Shown: positions 46,274-53,652 of the stretch, one piece after another
Position numbering within the stretch: position 1 is the first letter of the stretch
Layout: every line of letters begins with the position of its first letter
DNA from: Chitinophaga pinensis
GTDB lineage: Bacteria > Bacteroidota > Bacteroidia > UKL13-3
Length of the DNA stretch: 64,000 nt
Direction of reading: 5' to 3'
NCBI GenBank assembly: GCA_945898275.1
Contig: CAMDHZ010000001.1
Location: forward strand, 62,001-126,000
The notes under the pieces: model-generated
Databases searched by the model: none
The model's input: the letters and a program-made list of their open reading frames with translations, nothing else
Told to the model about the DNA's origin: nothing
Translations under genes and position numbers: made by a program

Positions 46274-46600
46274 TTAAAGCACCACTACAGATTTTGAAAT
46301 TTTACGAGTAGACTTTGAGTTAGATAATGTTAATTCTACTGTTCTAGAAAGTGTGCCTTGCAAAGAAAGAACAATAAAGCGTTCTGTAGAGGTATTTCCG
46401 CCTCCTAGCATTTGCAAACCCGCCTGAGGCTGCCACAAATAGGTGTCTACATTTTCACTACAAGAGGCATTTAGCGTAATGGTATCATTTACGAGGTAAG
46501 CAGATTTATCGGAGTTAGCGCATGCCTCAATTTTCTTTCCACATGAACTTATCATTATTAGCGTCATTAGCAACGCTGAAGAAATTAACAGGTGTTTCAT
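46274..46600 (-). CDS. Small lipoprotein with PKD-like domain
   Basis: This 108-residue protein has a lipobox (MTLIMISSC, Cys at about residue 20). A single Ig/PKD-like beta domain follows, with DTITLNASCSENVDTYLWQP resembling the PKD pattern. Two further Cys (CAN and NASC) may form a disulfide. No function is known. It converges on the lipase gene with 1 bp between stops. Confidence 0.75.
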   Translation of the reverse strand: MKHLLISSALLMTLIMISSCGKKIEACANSDKSAYLVNDTITLNASCSENVDTYLWQPQAGLQMLGGGNTSTERFIVLSLQGTLSRTVELTLSNSKSTRKISKSVVVL

Positions 46601-46699
46601 TTTTTAGTGTTTCTATTTCAAACAAATAAAAAGAAATACTCTTAATAAAAAAACATAAAAGCAATCATCAATATTTATTAATGGAAAAATTGCCTGAAC

Positions 46700-47614
46700 C
46701 TAAAAGAAATAATTTAACTGCAATTGAATGCGTGGACCAGCAGTGGGTAAATCGGCAGGTGAATTTATAGTTAAGGCATGAATATATTTGCTGCCTAGCA
46801 TGAAATTCCTGTAGAAGAAATCTGTACCCAAAGAACCATACCAAACGCTGCCGCCAGAAAGCTTATTTACCTTTTCAAAGTTATAATCTTTTTCAAAGTG
46901 CTCGTAGCTTGAACCAACATGTATGAGTAGGGAATTGAATCCAAATTTTTTCCAATAAAATACATTTACCTCACCTAATAGTTGGTTACCTAATTTAAAA
47001 CTCAATTCATTTTCAAAATGAAACAGGTATCTTAACTCTGTGCTTAATCCAAACTTCTTATACCTAAGTACGCCGCCTGCATTTAAAGCTGTTCCCCAAG
47101 CTCCTGTTCCTGGTTGTATGCCAATTGGGTGCATTAGCTTGTCTATGTTTCTTACTTGGTACTTTCCTGTAGGAAGTTTAAGACTTGCACCTCCATACAA
47201 CATCAACTTAGTATTTCTATTAATACTGTCTCCAGAGTTATAGAAAATGTAATTTAAGGTGGTACTAATGTCTCCAATTCCCTTGATAGGATTATCATTG
47301 ATGTTGTCTACCCGCTTGTTAAACACATAAGGTACTGCGGCAAAAAACTGCAATCTATTGTTAAAATTGTACCTACTCCAAAGTTCGGCCGATTGATAAA
47401 CATCACTTAGCACGCGTTTGGTGCCGCTTAACGAATAGGAAACATTTTGATGGTTGAACTTTTGGTATCGGTATCGAACACCAATGATGTTGGTATTGAA
47501 TTGCGGCACAATGCCAATTAAACTACCACCCATTCCGCAACCACAGATATCGCAGGCAGAAAGACTGCCCGAAAAGAGCATTGAAATCATTGTAAGGAAC
47601 AGCAGCTTTCTCAT
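46700..47614 (-). CDS. Cys-rich outer-membrane barrel protein of the MbnP/MbnH locus
   Basis: This 304-residue secreted barrel-like protein has a mature N-terminus starting just after the signal peptide with CDICGCGMGGSLIGIVPQF (Cys21, Cys24, Cys26), a likely metal-binding cluster. The remainder alternates aromatic and polar residues and ends in YFF, like an outer-membrane barrel. Its start overlaps the MbnH stop by 4 bp. Proteins of this type often accompany MbnP and MbnH, so a role in copper uptake or sensing is an inference. Confidence 0.75.
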   Translation of the reverse strand: MRKLLFLTMISMLFSGSLSACDICGCGMGGSLIGIVPQFNTNIIGVRYRYQKFNHQNVSYSLSGTKRVLSDVYQSAELWSRYNFNNRLQFFAAVPYVFNKRVDNINDNPIKGIGDISTTLNYIFYNSGDSINRNTKLMLYGGASLKLPTGKYQVRNIDKLMHPIGIQPGTGAWGTALNAGGVLRYKKFGLSTELRYLFHFENELSFKLGNQLLGEVNVFYWKKFGFNSLLIHVGSSYEHFEKDYNFEKVNKLSGGSVWYGSLGTDFFYRNFMLGSKYIHALTINSPADLPTAGPRIQLQLNYFF

Positions 47615-48618
47615 CTATAAAAAGGATTAGCAATAAAGGTGTTATCGTTTAGGGTATTTAAGAACGCTTTCAAGGCATTTACTTCGGTCTCTGTCAACTT
47701 CATTCCATTTACAATTGAGGGTTCTGCATTGAGGGCATCGGGCTTGGGAAGTTGGTAATGTGCTATCACGGCATCCAAATTCCAAAGTTTTCCATTGTGC
47801 ATGTATGGATAAGTGAATTTTAAATTTCTTAAAGAAGGCACTTTAAACAAATTTCTATCTTTCTCAAGTTGTGTTATGCGCATTCTCCCAAGCTCCTTGG
47901 CATCCTTATTAAATCCATTGCTTTTGTATTCGGGCGAGGTAAACAATGGTTCTACATGGCAACTGCTGCAATGGTTTTGGTAAACCAAATAGCCCTCCTG
48001 CTCCTGCGCTGTAAACGCTGCAGTTCCCCTTTTTACTTGATCATATTTTGCATCATCCGAGACAATCATAAGCATGTATTGGGTGAGTGCGAGCATCATT
48101 TGCTTATCTTCAATTTTGTCTGAACCAAAGGCGGCTTTAAACCCAACTTGATAGGATTGGCTTTGATTTAACTTTCTAAGTACATTTTTCAAATCCTCTC
48201 CCATTTCCAATTCATTGGTAATGGGTGCAATTGGAAATACTTCAAGGTGGTTTACCCCACCATCCCAATTGAAGGAACGCATCCAAGCTAAATTAAACAG
48301 CGCGGGAGAATGTCTAGTTCCAACCTTTCCATTTATGCCCTTGCTTAAGGCAAGGTTATGGTCGGCAAAGGCATGTTCTGGCGCATGACAAGAGGCACAA
48401 GAAATACTGCTATCGATGGACAAAATTGGGTCAAAAAAGAGACGCTTACCCAATATATATTTTTGCTGGGTAATTTCATTCTCTGGGTTATTGTATGCAA
48501 TAGCAGGAAAATGTACTGGCTTATTTAATTGGTATGGATTGGTAGTTTGCACCTGCTCTGCTTCCTTTTTACATGCAAACAATAACAATAGAAAAAAAAC
48601 AATGATAGAATTTTTCAT
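47611..48618 (-). CDS. Diheme cytochrome c peroxidase-like protein (MbnH/MauG family), lipoprotein
   Basis: This 335-residue protein has a lipobox at Cys16 (LLLLFAC). Two CxxCH heme sites are seen: C74-x-x-C77-H78 (SCASCHAPEHAF) and C217-x-x-C220-H221 (HCSSCHVEP). MbnH enzymes are MauG-like and convert a tryptophan of the partner MbnP into kynurenine. Its placement next to an MbnP-like gene supports MbnH rather than a plain peroxidase. ATG 48618 gives the lipoprotein signal; a 29-residue upstream extension is rejected. Confidence 0.88.
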   Translation of the reverse strand: MKNSIIVFFLLLLFACKKEAEQVQTTNPYQLNKPVHFPAIAYNNPENEITQQKYILGKRLFFDPILSIDSSISCASCHAPEHAFADHNLALSKGINGKVGTRHSPALFNLAWMRSFNWDGGVNHLEVFPIAPITNELEMGEDLKNVLRKLNQSQSYQVGFKAAFGSDKIEDKQMMLALTQYMLMIVSDDAKYDQVKRGTAAFTAQEQEGYLVYQNHCSSCHVEPLFTSPEYKSNGFNKDAKELGRMRITQLEKDRNLFKVPSLRNLKFTYPYMHNGKLWNLDAVIAHYQLPKPDALNAEPSIVNGMKLTETEVNALKAFLNTLNDNTFIANPFYR

Positions 48619-48650
48619 CAATGGATCACGAATTGAAACATGGTAATTTA

Positions 48651-48686
48651 CAACAGCTATCCCCGCAAAATGCAGGGATAGTGTTG
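48651..48686. other. Intercistronic hairpin between mbnP and mbnH
   Basis: CAACAgCTATCCC and GGGATAGTGTTG form a 12-bp stem with one bulge and an 11-base loop. It has no T tract and lies between MbnP and MbnH, so it may stabilise or attenuate the transcript. Confidence 0.5.
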
Positions 48687-48723
48687 CAGAAATTAAGAAA
48701 CTCAAGCTTATGCTTGAATATTA

Positions 48724-49506
48724 TTATTTATGCAAATGGTCAAATCTTACCCAGCTTGTAAAGTCATCGGCTGAGATTTTAGCATTTGCGCCGGGCATGT
48801 GAATGGTTGTAATGCCATTGGCTAAGGTTCCTAAGGTATGTCTGAACCTAGCAGGGTTTGCTAATAAATGAACAACAGGTTTTGCAGTTGAATTTACTGT
48901 CATTACCTCATTTCCAAAGCTTGCAGTTTTACTCGCAATAACATTGTTATCACCTGAGAAGCCACCTAGGTGAAAAGCAAAGCCACCGGTAGAAGAATTT
49001 GGTGATTCTCCTTCTGCTTTGAGCATGATATAACCGGTAGTCCAGCTCCAGAACATTCCGTTAGAAGGAGCAAGTACACCACCTTGAATGCCTGAAACAT
49101 TTCTTGCGCTGTCTACCCCAATGGTATAAGCCATTTCTGTATAATCAGCACTTGGCACATCTTTAATTTCTATTATATTACCATTGGTAAGAGAAGCATC
49201 AATTAAGTAATAACTATCAGGAATAGTAACCCATTCTCCTTTGGTGTTTTTAAGCTTCACATTAGAGATATAATAGCGCAACATGGTAAATTTCATGCTG
49301 TCTTTAGACATGGGATGAACATACCATTGGTTCAAAGAAAAGGGTTCTAAGGTAGTACCCCATACATGTTCAAACTCAATTTGAAACGCACCTGTTGTAG
49401 GTGTGTTGTCGTCATTTTTTGTATCTTCTTTTTTACAAGAAGCTAAAATGGTTAAAGAAAGTAGCAATACGGCTACATAAGATTTATAATTTAAAATCGA
49501 TTTCAT
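48724..49506 (-). CDS. MbnP-like copper-binding lipoprotein
   Basis: This 260-residue lipoprotein has its lipobox at Cys24 (LTILASC). The MbnP signature MFWSWTTGYIMLKAEG is at 151-166, with Trp153 and Trp155 as candidate modified residues. The start VWGTTLEPFSLNQWYVHPMSKD and a later FAFHLGGFSG fit the family, as does the final DFTSWVRFDHLHK with His residues. In characterised MbnP, a kynurenine made by MbnH contributes to copper binding. It is followed by the MbnH gene on the same strand. Confidence 0.87.
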   Translation of the reverse strand: MKSILNYKSYVAVLLLSLTILASCKKEDTKNDDNTPTTGAFQIEFEHVWGTTLEPFSLNQWYVHPMSKDSMKFTMLRYYISNVKLKNTKGEWVTIPDSYYLIDASLTNGNIIEIKDVPSADYTEMAYTIGVDSARNVSGIQGGVLAPSNGMFWSWTTGYIMLKAEGESPNSSTGGFAFHLGGFSGDNNVIASKTASFGNEVMTVNSTAKPVVHLLANPARFRHTLGTLANGITTIHMPGANAKISADDFTSWVRFDHLHK

Positions 49507-49670
49507 TTTGTTTGTTATTAAGATTGGTCAGCAATAAAAACCATGCAATAACATAGGTTCAAACAGCCACTAAACAGAACCGCTGTTAGCCTTGTGAACC
49601 ACATAAGATTGCAGGACAATACACTCCTTTGCTGATAAAAGCGCATGTCCCCTAAGATAAAATAATTAAA

Positions 49671-50042
49671 TTAGCAGGTGGGTGGCTTGACAAGATTCAA
49701 AGAAAAACCATCTTTAATAGGACCAAAATAATACGCACTAAATGAAGTTTCAATAGCTGAAACTAATAGTAAATTTTCTTTAAGTGGATGGATATTCCAA
49801 TCAAAATCAAATTTAAATTTGAAGCTATTTAATGGCGTATTGCTTTCTTTGGATGCCGTTTTATCTAAGCGCATTTTTAGGTAGCAAGTACCATTACAGG
49901 TGTTTTTCACTTCCTTTCTTTTAATACACAGAGCCTTTGCAATGTAATCTTGCTTTAGTAAAAAGCTAGAAAGCACATAAATCTGACTTAAGTACTGAAA
50001 CTGAAGTATAAAAACAAATGATATGATTAGCAAACGCTTCAC
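49671..50042 (-). CDS. Small exported Cys-rich protein, Bacteroidota type
   Basis: This 123-residue protein starts at GTG 50042. It has an N-terminal hydrophobic segment (LLIISFVFILQFQYLSQIYVL) and a characteristic LCIKRKEVKNTCNGTCYLKMRL with three Cys. The pattern CNGxCYLxxxL is seen in small Bacteroidota proteins near metal loci; the function is unknown. A promoter box lies only 4 bp upstream. It precedes the mbnP gene by 164 bp. Confidence 0.7.
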   Translation of the reverse strand: MKRLLIISFVFILQFQYLSQIYVLSSFLLKQDYIAKALCIKRKEVKNTCNGTCYLKMRLDKTASKESNTPLNSFKFKFDFDWNIHPLKENLLLVSAIETSFSAYYFGPIKDGFSLNLVKPPTC

Positions 50043-50046
50043 TTTA

Positions 50047-50054
50047 CAAATGTA
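50047..50054 (-). promoter_or_regulatory. -7 box of the small Cys-rich gene
   Basis: TACATTTG on minus, 4 bp before the GTG start at 50042, again predicting a leaderless mRNA. Confidence 0.5.
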
Positions 50055-50130
50055 ATTAAACTATAAGGATGTTAGAAAATTTTAAGAATGATTTATGTCA
50101 TTTCGGCTCCGCTCAATGACCGATAGACAT

Positions 50131-50170
50131 TCACCGAGCTTGTCCGGTCACCGAGCTTGTCGAGGTGGTG
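50131..50170. repeat. REP-like palindromic element
   Basis: Two direct copies of TCACCGAGCTTGTC (50131-50144 and 50148-50161) are followed by GAGGTGG, so CACC and GGTG pair. CACCGAGCTTGTCGAGGTG-like palindromes are common intergenic repeats in Bacteroidota. Confidence 0.6.
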
Positions 50171-50223
50171 GCTGTTAAAAAAAATGCAACTCACAGATTT
50201 ACACAATCTAATTTACACTACTA

Positions 50224-50489
50224 GGGGGTGTAAACATGTTGTACCAAGGGGGTACCTATGTTAATCCAAGGGGGTACCCATGTTACACGGAGGGGGTACC
50301 CATGTTATACGGAGGGGGTACCCATGTTACACCAAGGGGGTATACATGTTACATGGAGGGGGTACCCATGATGTACCAAGCAGGTACCCATGTTAATCCA
50401 AGCAGGTACCCATGTTGTACCTAGCAGGTACCCATGATACACCAAGGGGGTACCCATGTTACACCAAGGGGGTACCCATGTTGTACCAA
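50224..50489. repeat. 22-bp tandem repeat array, 12 units
   Basis: Twelve units have consensus GGGGGTACCCATGTTACACC plus AA. The first is 24 bp, the others are all 22 bp. Variation is confined mainly to bases 1-3 (ggg or gca), 15-19 and 20-22 (caa, gga, cta). Each unit contains the palindrome GGTACC. The period is not a multiple of 3, so an open frame across it is not a protein. Confidence 0.95.
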
Positions 50490-50514
50490 GCTACTCTACA
50501 AATGTTGGACACCA

Positions 50515-50555
50515 TCCCATTAAGTGTGTAAGGAAGCGTCCCATTAAGTGTGTAA
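50515..50555. repeat. Direct repeat TCCCATTAAGTGTGTAA, two copies
   Basis: Identical 17-mers at 50515-50531 and 50539-50555. Read in reverse, TTACACACTTAATGGGA resembles the ends of IS256-type elements, so this may be a scar; no transposase is present. Confidence 0.6.
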
Positions 50556-50860
50556 AGTGCTAACAGAAGGAGAAAGAGTGCGAGTGCTTTGGAAGAACCC
50601 TTTTAAGCTAAAAAAAGAATAAAATTCAAGAAGCGTCTCATTAAAGCCTGTTACACAGACTGGACTTTAAAGTCTAAGCAAAAATGGTGTAAAATATGTT
50701 AAAGTTTTATTTGTACATGTTATACAACCGACACTCTTGATTATTAAAATTATAGAAAAGTTATTTTTCTTTAAACTAAATACGCTGAGAAAGAATTGGG
50801 AAATTAAATATTTTAATTGTGTTAAAGAATTTAGGTAGATGGAAGGGTGACGATTAATCT
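50556..50860. other. Gene-free interval
   Basis: About 300 bp of AT-rich sequence. The only structure seen is the perfect palindrome GACTTTAAAGTC (50663-50674). No supported gene or RNA is seen. Confidence 0.6.
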
Positions 50861-51361
50861 TTATGCATATTCAAGGAAAACACCCTCAATTGCTTTTTTC
50901 AGTTCCCCTAATTTAGAATTTTTAGCCTTCAATAAATCGGAAATTAATCCAATATAGATGTTGGAGCTTGAAATGGAGCTAGCCTTTAAATATCGTCCTA
51001 ATTTCTTAGGGTCATTGTTTACATGAAAATATTCCTTTAAGTCAATATTGGCTTCTTTGCAAGAATCAATTAAGAATTTCTCAAGGGCAGGTTTTAAAAT
51101 AATAAAATGTTTGTTTTCATCAATCCGGTGTTCAAATAAGCCATAATCCTTGATGCAAGTTAATTGATTGAAAAAGGTCTGTTCTTTTTTATCATTATCC
51201 ATTACACCAACCACCACTGGATACTTCAATGCCAAAGCATTCATGGTAATTTTCACGTTGGCGATTCCCTTTTGATGTTTAGGACTTTTGCCTCCAAATA
51301 TTGTTTTAATTAAAATTGTATCTCCATAACATTCGGGAACAATGCATTCCATATTAATCAT
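50861..51361 (-). CDS. TOPRIM-like partner of an AAA ATPase
   Basis: This 166-residue protein has the minimal TOPRIM pattern: a Glu near the start (IVPECYGDTILI, Glu10) and a DxD after a hydrophobic strand (VVVGVMDNDKK, Asp55 and Asp57). Its start overlaps the ATPase stop as ATGA, so the two are translationally coupled. OLD nucleases and the AriB subunit of PARIS pair the same two folds. This protein is shorter than AriB and I could not match it to a named family. Nuclease activity is an inference. Confidence 0.75.
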   Translation of the reverse strand: MINMECIVPECYGDTILIKTIFGGKSPKHQKGIANVKITMNALALKYPVVVGVMDNDKKEQTFFNQLTCIKDYGLFEHRIDENKHFIILKPALEKFLIDSCKEANIDLKEYFHVNNDPKKLGRYLKASSISSSNIYIGLISDLLKAKNSKLGELKKAIEGVFLEYA

Positions 51362-52485
51362 GCAGAAACCTCCTCTAATAATTGATCTAAATTGAAGAAA
51401 ACATCATAACTAAATGCTTGAAGATTTTTTAATAATTGATGTGGAATAAGCTTAACCTTTGTCTCATGGTCTTCATAATAAGTTAGCCAAATGCTCAGTT
51501 CTTCTTCATTAGATTTCTCCATTAAAGCTTCGAGCATGTAAGGGCTATGCGTTGCTATAAAAAATTGATTTTGATCTGCATTTACAATTCTTTCCGCCAA
51601 ATTCCTAGTATAAGGAGGGAATGAATGTACCTCAGGCTCTTCCAAAATCAAAATAGAATTGGCATTACTATCGATGGCTGCAAAATAGAAAATCAATCTT
51701 TGCAATGTATCGGCCATGCTTGAATAAGGGGTGGTAAAATCACTCAATCCTTTTTCTTTTACAATGGTGAAGTTCGAATTCTTTTCGTCAAATCTGAACT
51801 TCAAACCATAACTCTCAAAAATATATTTGATTTCCAAACTTAGGTCTGTGTCTCTTTTAACAATTTGAAAAAGGTTGGGGCCAAAAGGAGGAATCAAAAA
51901 TGAAGGAAATCTATTTGAAATATCATTTGACTTTTTAAAATCGTATTTTTTGAAAGGGGAGTTATTCTTAAAAATAATTCTGAAATCTTGATTTGCAGTA
52001 TAGGATTTCGGAATTGAATACACTAGTGGGTTAAATTCTGCAACTATGTTTCTATTTGAAAAATTATCTAATGCAGTAGAAACAAGATTCACGCATTCAT
52101 TGGAATCATTGCTTTCCTTTATCGCATCAAAAATATCCGGAAATTGCGTGTTAGCTGGGAAAGTTGAAAAAATGAAAGGGTTACCTTGGTGTGAAAACAA
52201 TTTACCTAAAGCTATAACTTGATTGGTAATAATTTCAAATTCGGTTTCGGTTTTATCATCGTAAAAAAGATTTGAAGGCTCCTCGTAGCGAACATAGTTT
52301 TTTAGAATCTCGTCATTAACACTTTCCACTCCATAAGCGAACCCTAATAGCCCTATAGCCTCAAGAATATTTGATTTACCTACATTTGGTTCACCAATGA
52401 ATACATTGATCCTGCTTGGTTTAATGTCCAAATTTTCAATAGATTTAAAATGCCTGATTCTTAATTGATCAACCTGATTTTTCAT
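51358..52485 (-). CDS. SMC/RecF-like AAA ATPase (AAA_15/AAA_21)
   Basis: This 375-residue ABC-type ATPase has Walker A GEPNVGKSN (31-39), a degenerate signature PYSSMADTLQRL, Walker B SILILEEPEVHSFP and a switch His in FFIATHSPYMLEAL. The central part is divergent. Such ATPases act with TOPRIM or nuclease partners in anti-phage systems (OLD, PARIS, Septu). It lies in an accessory region, next to repeats and GIY-YIG remnants, and overlaps its TOPRIM-like partner by 4 bp. Confidence 0.88.
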   Translation of the reverse strand: MKNQVDQLRIRHFKSIENLDIKPSRINVFIGEPNVGKSNILEAIGLLGFAYGVESVNDEILKNYVRYEEPSNLFYDDKTETEFEIITNQVIALGKLFSHQGNPFIFSTFPANTQFPDIFDAIKESNDSNECVNLVSTALDNFSNRNIVAEFNPLVYSIPKSYTANQDFRIIFKNNSPFKKYDFKKSNDISNRFPSFLIPPFGPNLFQIVKRDTDLSLEIKYIFESYGLKFRFDEKNSNFTIVKEKGLSDFTTPYSSMADTLQRLIFYFAAIDSNANSILILEEPEVHSFPPYTRNLAERIVNADQNQFFIATHSPYMLEALMEKSNEEELSIWLTYYEDHETKVKLIPHQLLKNLQAFSYDVFFNLDQLLEEVSA

Positions 52486-52545
52486 TTAAACGAAGGTATG
52501 ATATAATAGGTAGAAAGTAAATAAAGAGGGAAACAGGATTTTTAA

Positions 52546-52629
52546 TTATTTATCTCCTGAGTTACTCAAATGCTTCACAAATCTAGACCAAGGGTCTGTG
52601 GAATGACCTACATAATTAATGGCAACAAA
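52546..52629 (-). pseudogene. GIY-YIG nuclease fragment
   Basis: A 27-codon open stretch bounded by stops reads AINYVGHSTDPWSRFVKHLSN. YVGHSTDPxxRFxxH is the YIG strand and catalytic Arg region of GIY-YIG proteins. The N-terminal GIY part is gone. It is a relic of the family still intact at 55.9-56.6 kb. Confidence 0.55.
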
Positions 52630-52750
52630 TCATATTGATGCTATTATTGTAAAAAGAGATTTAGTAAAAGAATTAAGGCCGTAGCTAAACCAAATAATTG
52701 ATTTAAACCTACTAATATATCGATATTAGATATTGTACTAAATGATTTAA

Positions 52751-52825
52751 GTGTTGTATATAATAATAATAGCTGTAGCATTAGTATTTATAGGCATTTC
52801 AGATGCTTTATTATGTAAAAATTAA
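52751..52825 (+). CDS. Possible tiny hydrophobic peptide
   Basis: A 24-codon frame from GTG 52751 gives MLYIIIIAVALVFIGISDA followed by LLCKN. It is a single membrane helix with a short polar end, like type I toxin-type peptides. There is no ATG, no good promoter and no homologue known to me, so it may be chance in AT-rich DNA. Confidence 0.2.
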   Translation: MLYIIIIAVALVFIGISDALLCKN

Positions 52826-52848
52826 GCCTAATAACATTGAATTAGACA

Positions 52849-52856
52849 TACCTTTG
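52849..52856 (+). promoter_or_regulatory. -7 box for the 108-residue orphan gene
   Basis: TACCTTTG fits TAnnTTTG and lies 25 bp before the ATG at 52882. No clear -33 element is seen. Confidence 0.45.
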
Positions 52857-52868
52857 GAACCTTAAAGA

Positions 52869-52876
52869 AAGGAGGT
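52869..52876 (+). promoter_or_regulatory. Perfect Shine-Dalgarno AAGGAGGT
   Basis: AAGGAGGT lies 5 bp before the ATG at 52882. Such a site is unusual in this window, where other starts lack it. Confidence 0.7.
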
Positions 52877-52881
52877 GTAAA

Positions 52882-53208
52882 ATGAACGTAATTAATGGAA
52901 GTGACTTCGATGTATCAATGAGATTTGAAGGTCTTGCAAGAACTGTATTTCAGTGTAATCGCTGGGAGGACCCTTGGGCCTATTCGCAAGCTGGTATTTT
53001 TGATTCTGCATTAGTCCAGGTGCCTGGAAAGAAATCTAAAGAGATGCTTTTGACTGTAATTGATTTACTTATCTGGCAGAATAAAGAAAACAATGGTTTA
53101 GTAGTATTACTGCGACCAATTAAGGATGAGATTTGGGCGATTGAAGAACAGGAAGATGCAGTCAAAATTGTAGACAAACTAATAGCATTGGTTGAAGGTA
53201 TAGTGTAA
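52882..53208 (+). CDS. Orphan protein, unknown function
   Basis: This 108-residue soluble protein has no family I recognise. It begins MNVINGSDFDVSMRFEGLAR, has an aromatic centre (WEDPWAYSQAGIFDSALVQV) and a helical acidic C-terminus (EEQEDAVKIVDKLIALVEGIV). It has its own promoter box, a consensus Shine-Dalgarno and a good terminator, so it is a real monocistronic gene. The Shine-Dalgarno suggests transfer from another lineage or very strong expression. Confidence 0.75.
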   Translation: MNVINGSDFDVSMRFEGLARTVFQCNRWEDPWAYSQAGIFDSALVQVPGKKSKEMLLTVIDLLIWQNKENNGLVVLLRPIKDEIWAIEEQEDAVKIVDKLIALVEGIV

Positions 53209-53236
53209 ATCTAAATTCTAAATGATTTATTTTCTC

Positions 53237-53273
53237 AAAAATGGGGCTTTCTTTTTAAGTAGGCTCCATTTTT
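53237..53273 (+). terminator. Terminator after the 108-residue gene
   Basis: AAAATGGGGC and GCTCCATTTT pair (one G-T), with a T run following. Confidence 0.75.
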
Positions 53274-53312
53274 GTTTTCAACTTCAGGAATTATTTATGA
53301 TGAATTTAAGAG

Positions 53313-53340
53313 TTGAATCTTAAATCCCTTTTTATCTTTG
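53313..53340 (+). promoter_or_regulatory. Promoter of the 85-residue gene
   Basis: TTG (53313-53315), 17-bp spacer, TATCTTTG (53333-53340). It lies 19 bp before ATG 53360. Confidence 0.6.
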
Positions 53341-53359
53341 GCACATAATAAATATCAAG

Positions 53360-53617
53360 ATGCTAATAGAAACAATTCAACAGTTAGTTCACACTGCATT
53401 TAACGGGCAATATAGGCTTTCGTCTACCCAAACGGTCTTCAATATTGAAAATGAATGGATGCTAAAAATCGAACCAGTGGGCAACCCAGATTTAGCTGTG
53501 GATTATCGAATGTTAAATGAAGGTGGTGTGGCCTCAGAATTGCAAATTATTAATGCTATTATTGATTTGGCGAAAGACGAACTGAACTTTAGTCAAAGTC
53601 CCGTATTCCATAATTAA
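53360..53617 (+). CDS. Small orphan protein
   Basis: This 85-residue acidic soluble protein has a strand-rich beginning (STQTVFNIENEWMLKIEPVG) and a helical end (ASELQIINAIIDLAKDELN). I do not recognise a family. A clean promoter upstream and a candidate terminator downstream (53657-53690) support it as a single gene. Confidence 0.65.
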   Translation: MLIETIQQLVHTAFNGQYRLSSTQTVFNIENEWMLKIEPVGNPDLAVDYRMLNEGGVASELQIINAIIDLAKDELNFSQSPVFHN

Positions 53618-53652
53618 AATGAATAGTCTATTTAATCGAGTATTATTAATAG

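Noticed and set aside
50236-50424. Open frame of 62 codons across the 22-bp array
   Set aside because: The repeat period is not a multiple of 3, so the frame cycles through all phases. The peptide is a by-product of the repeat, with no start signal.
50224-50489. CRISPR array
   Set aside because: Units are contiguous with no unique spacers, and no cas genes are near.
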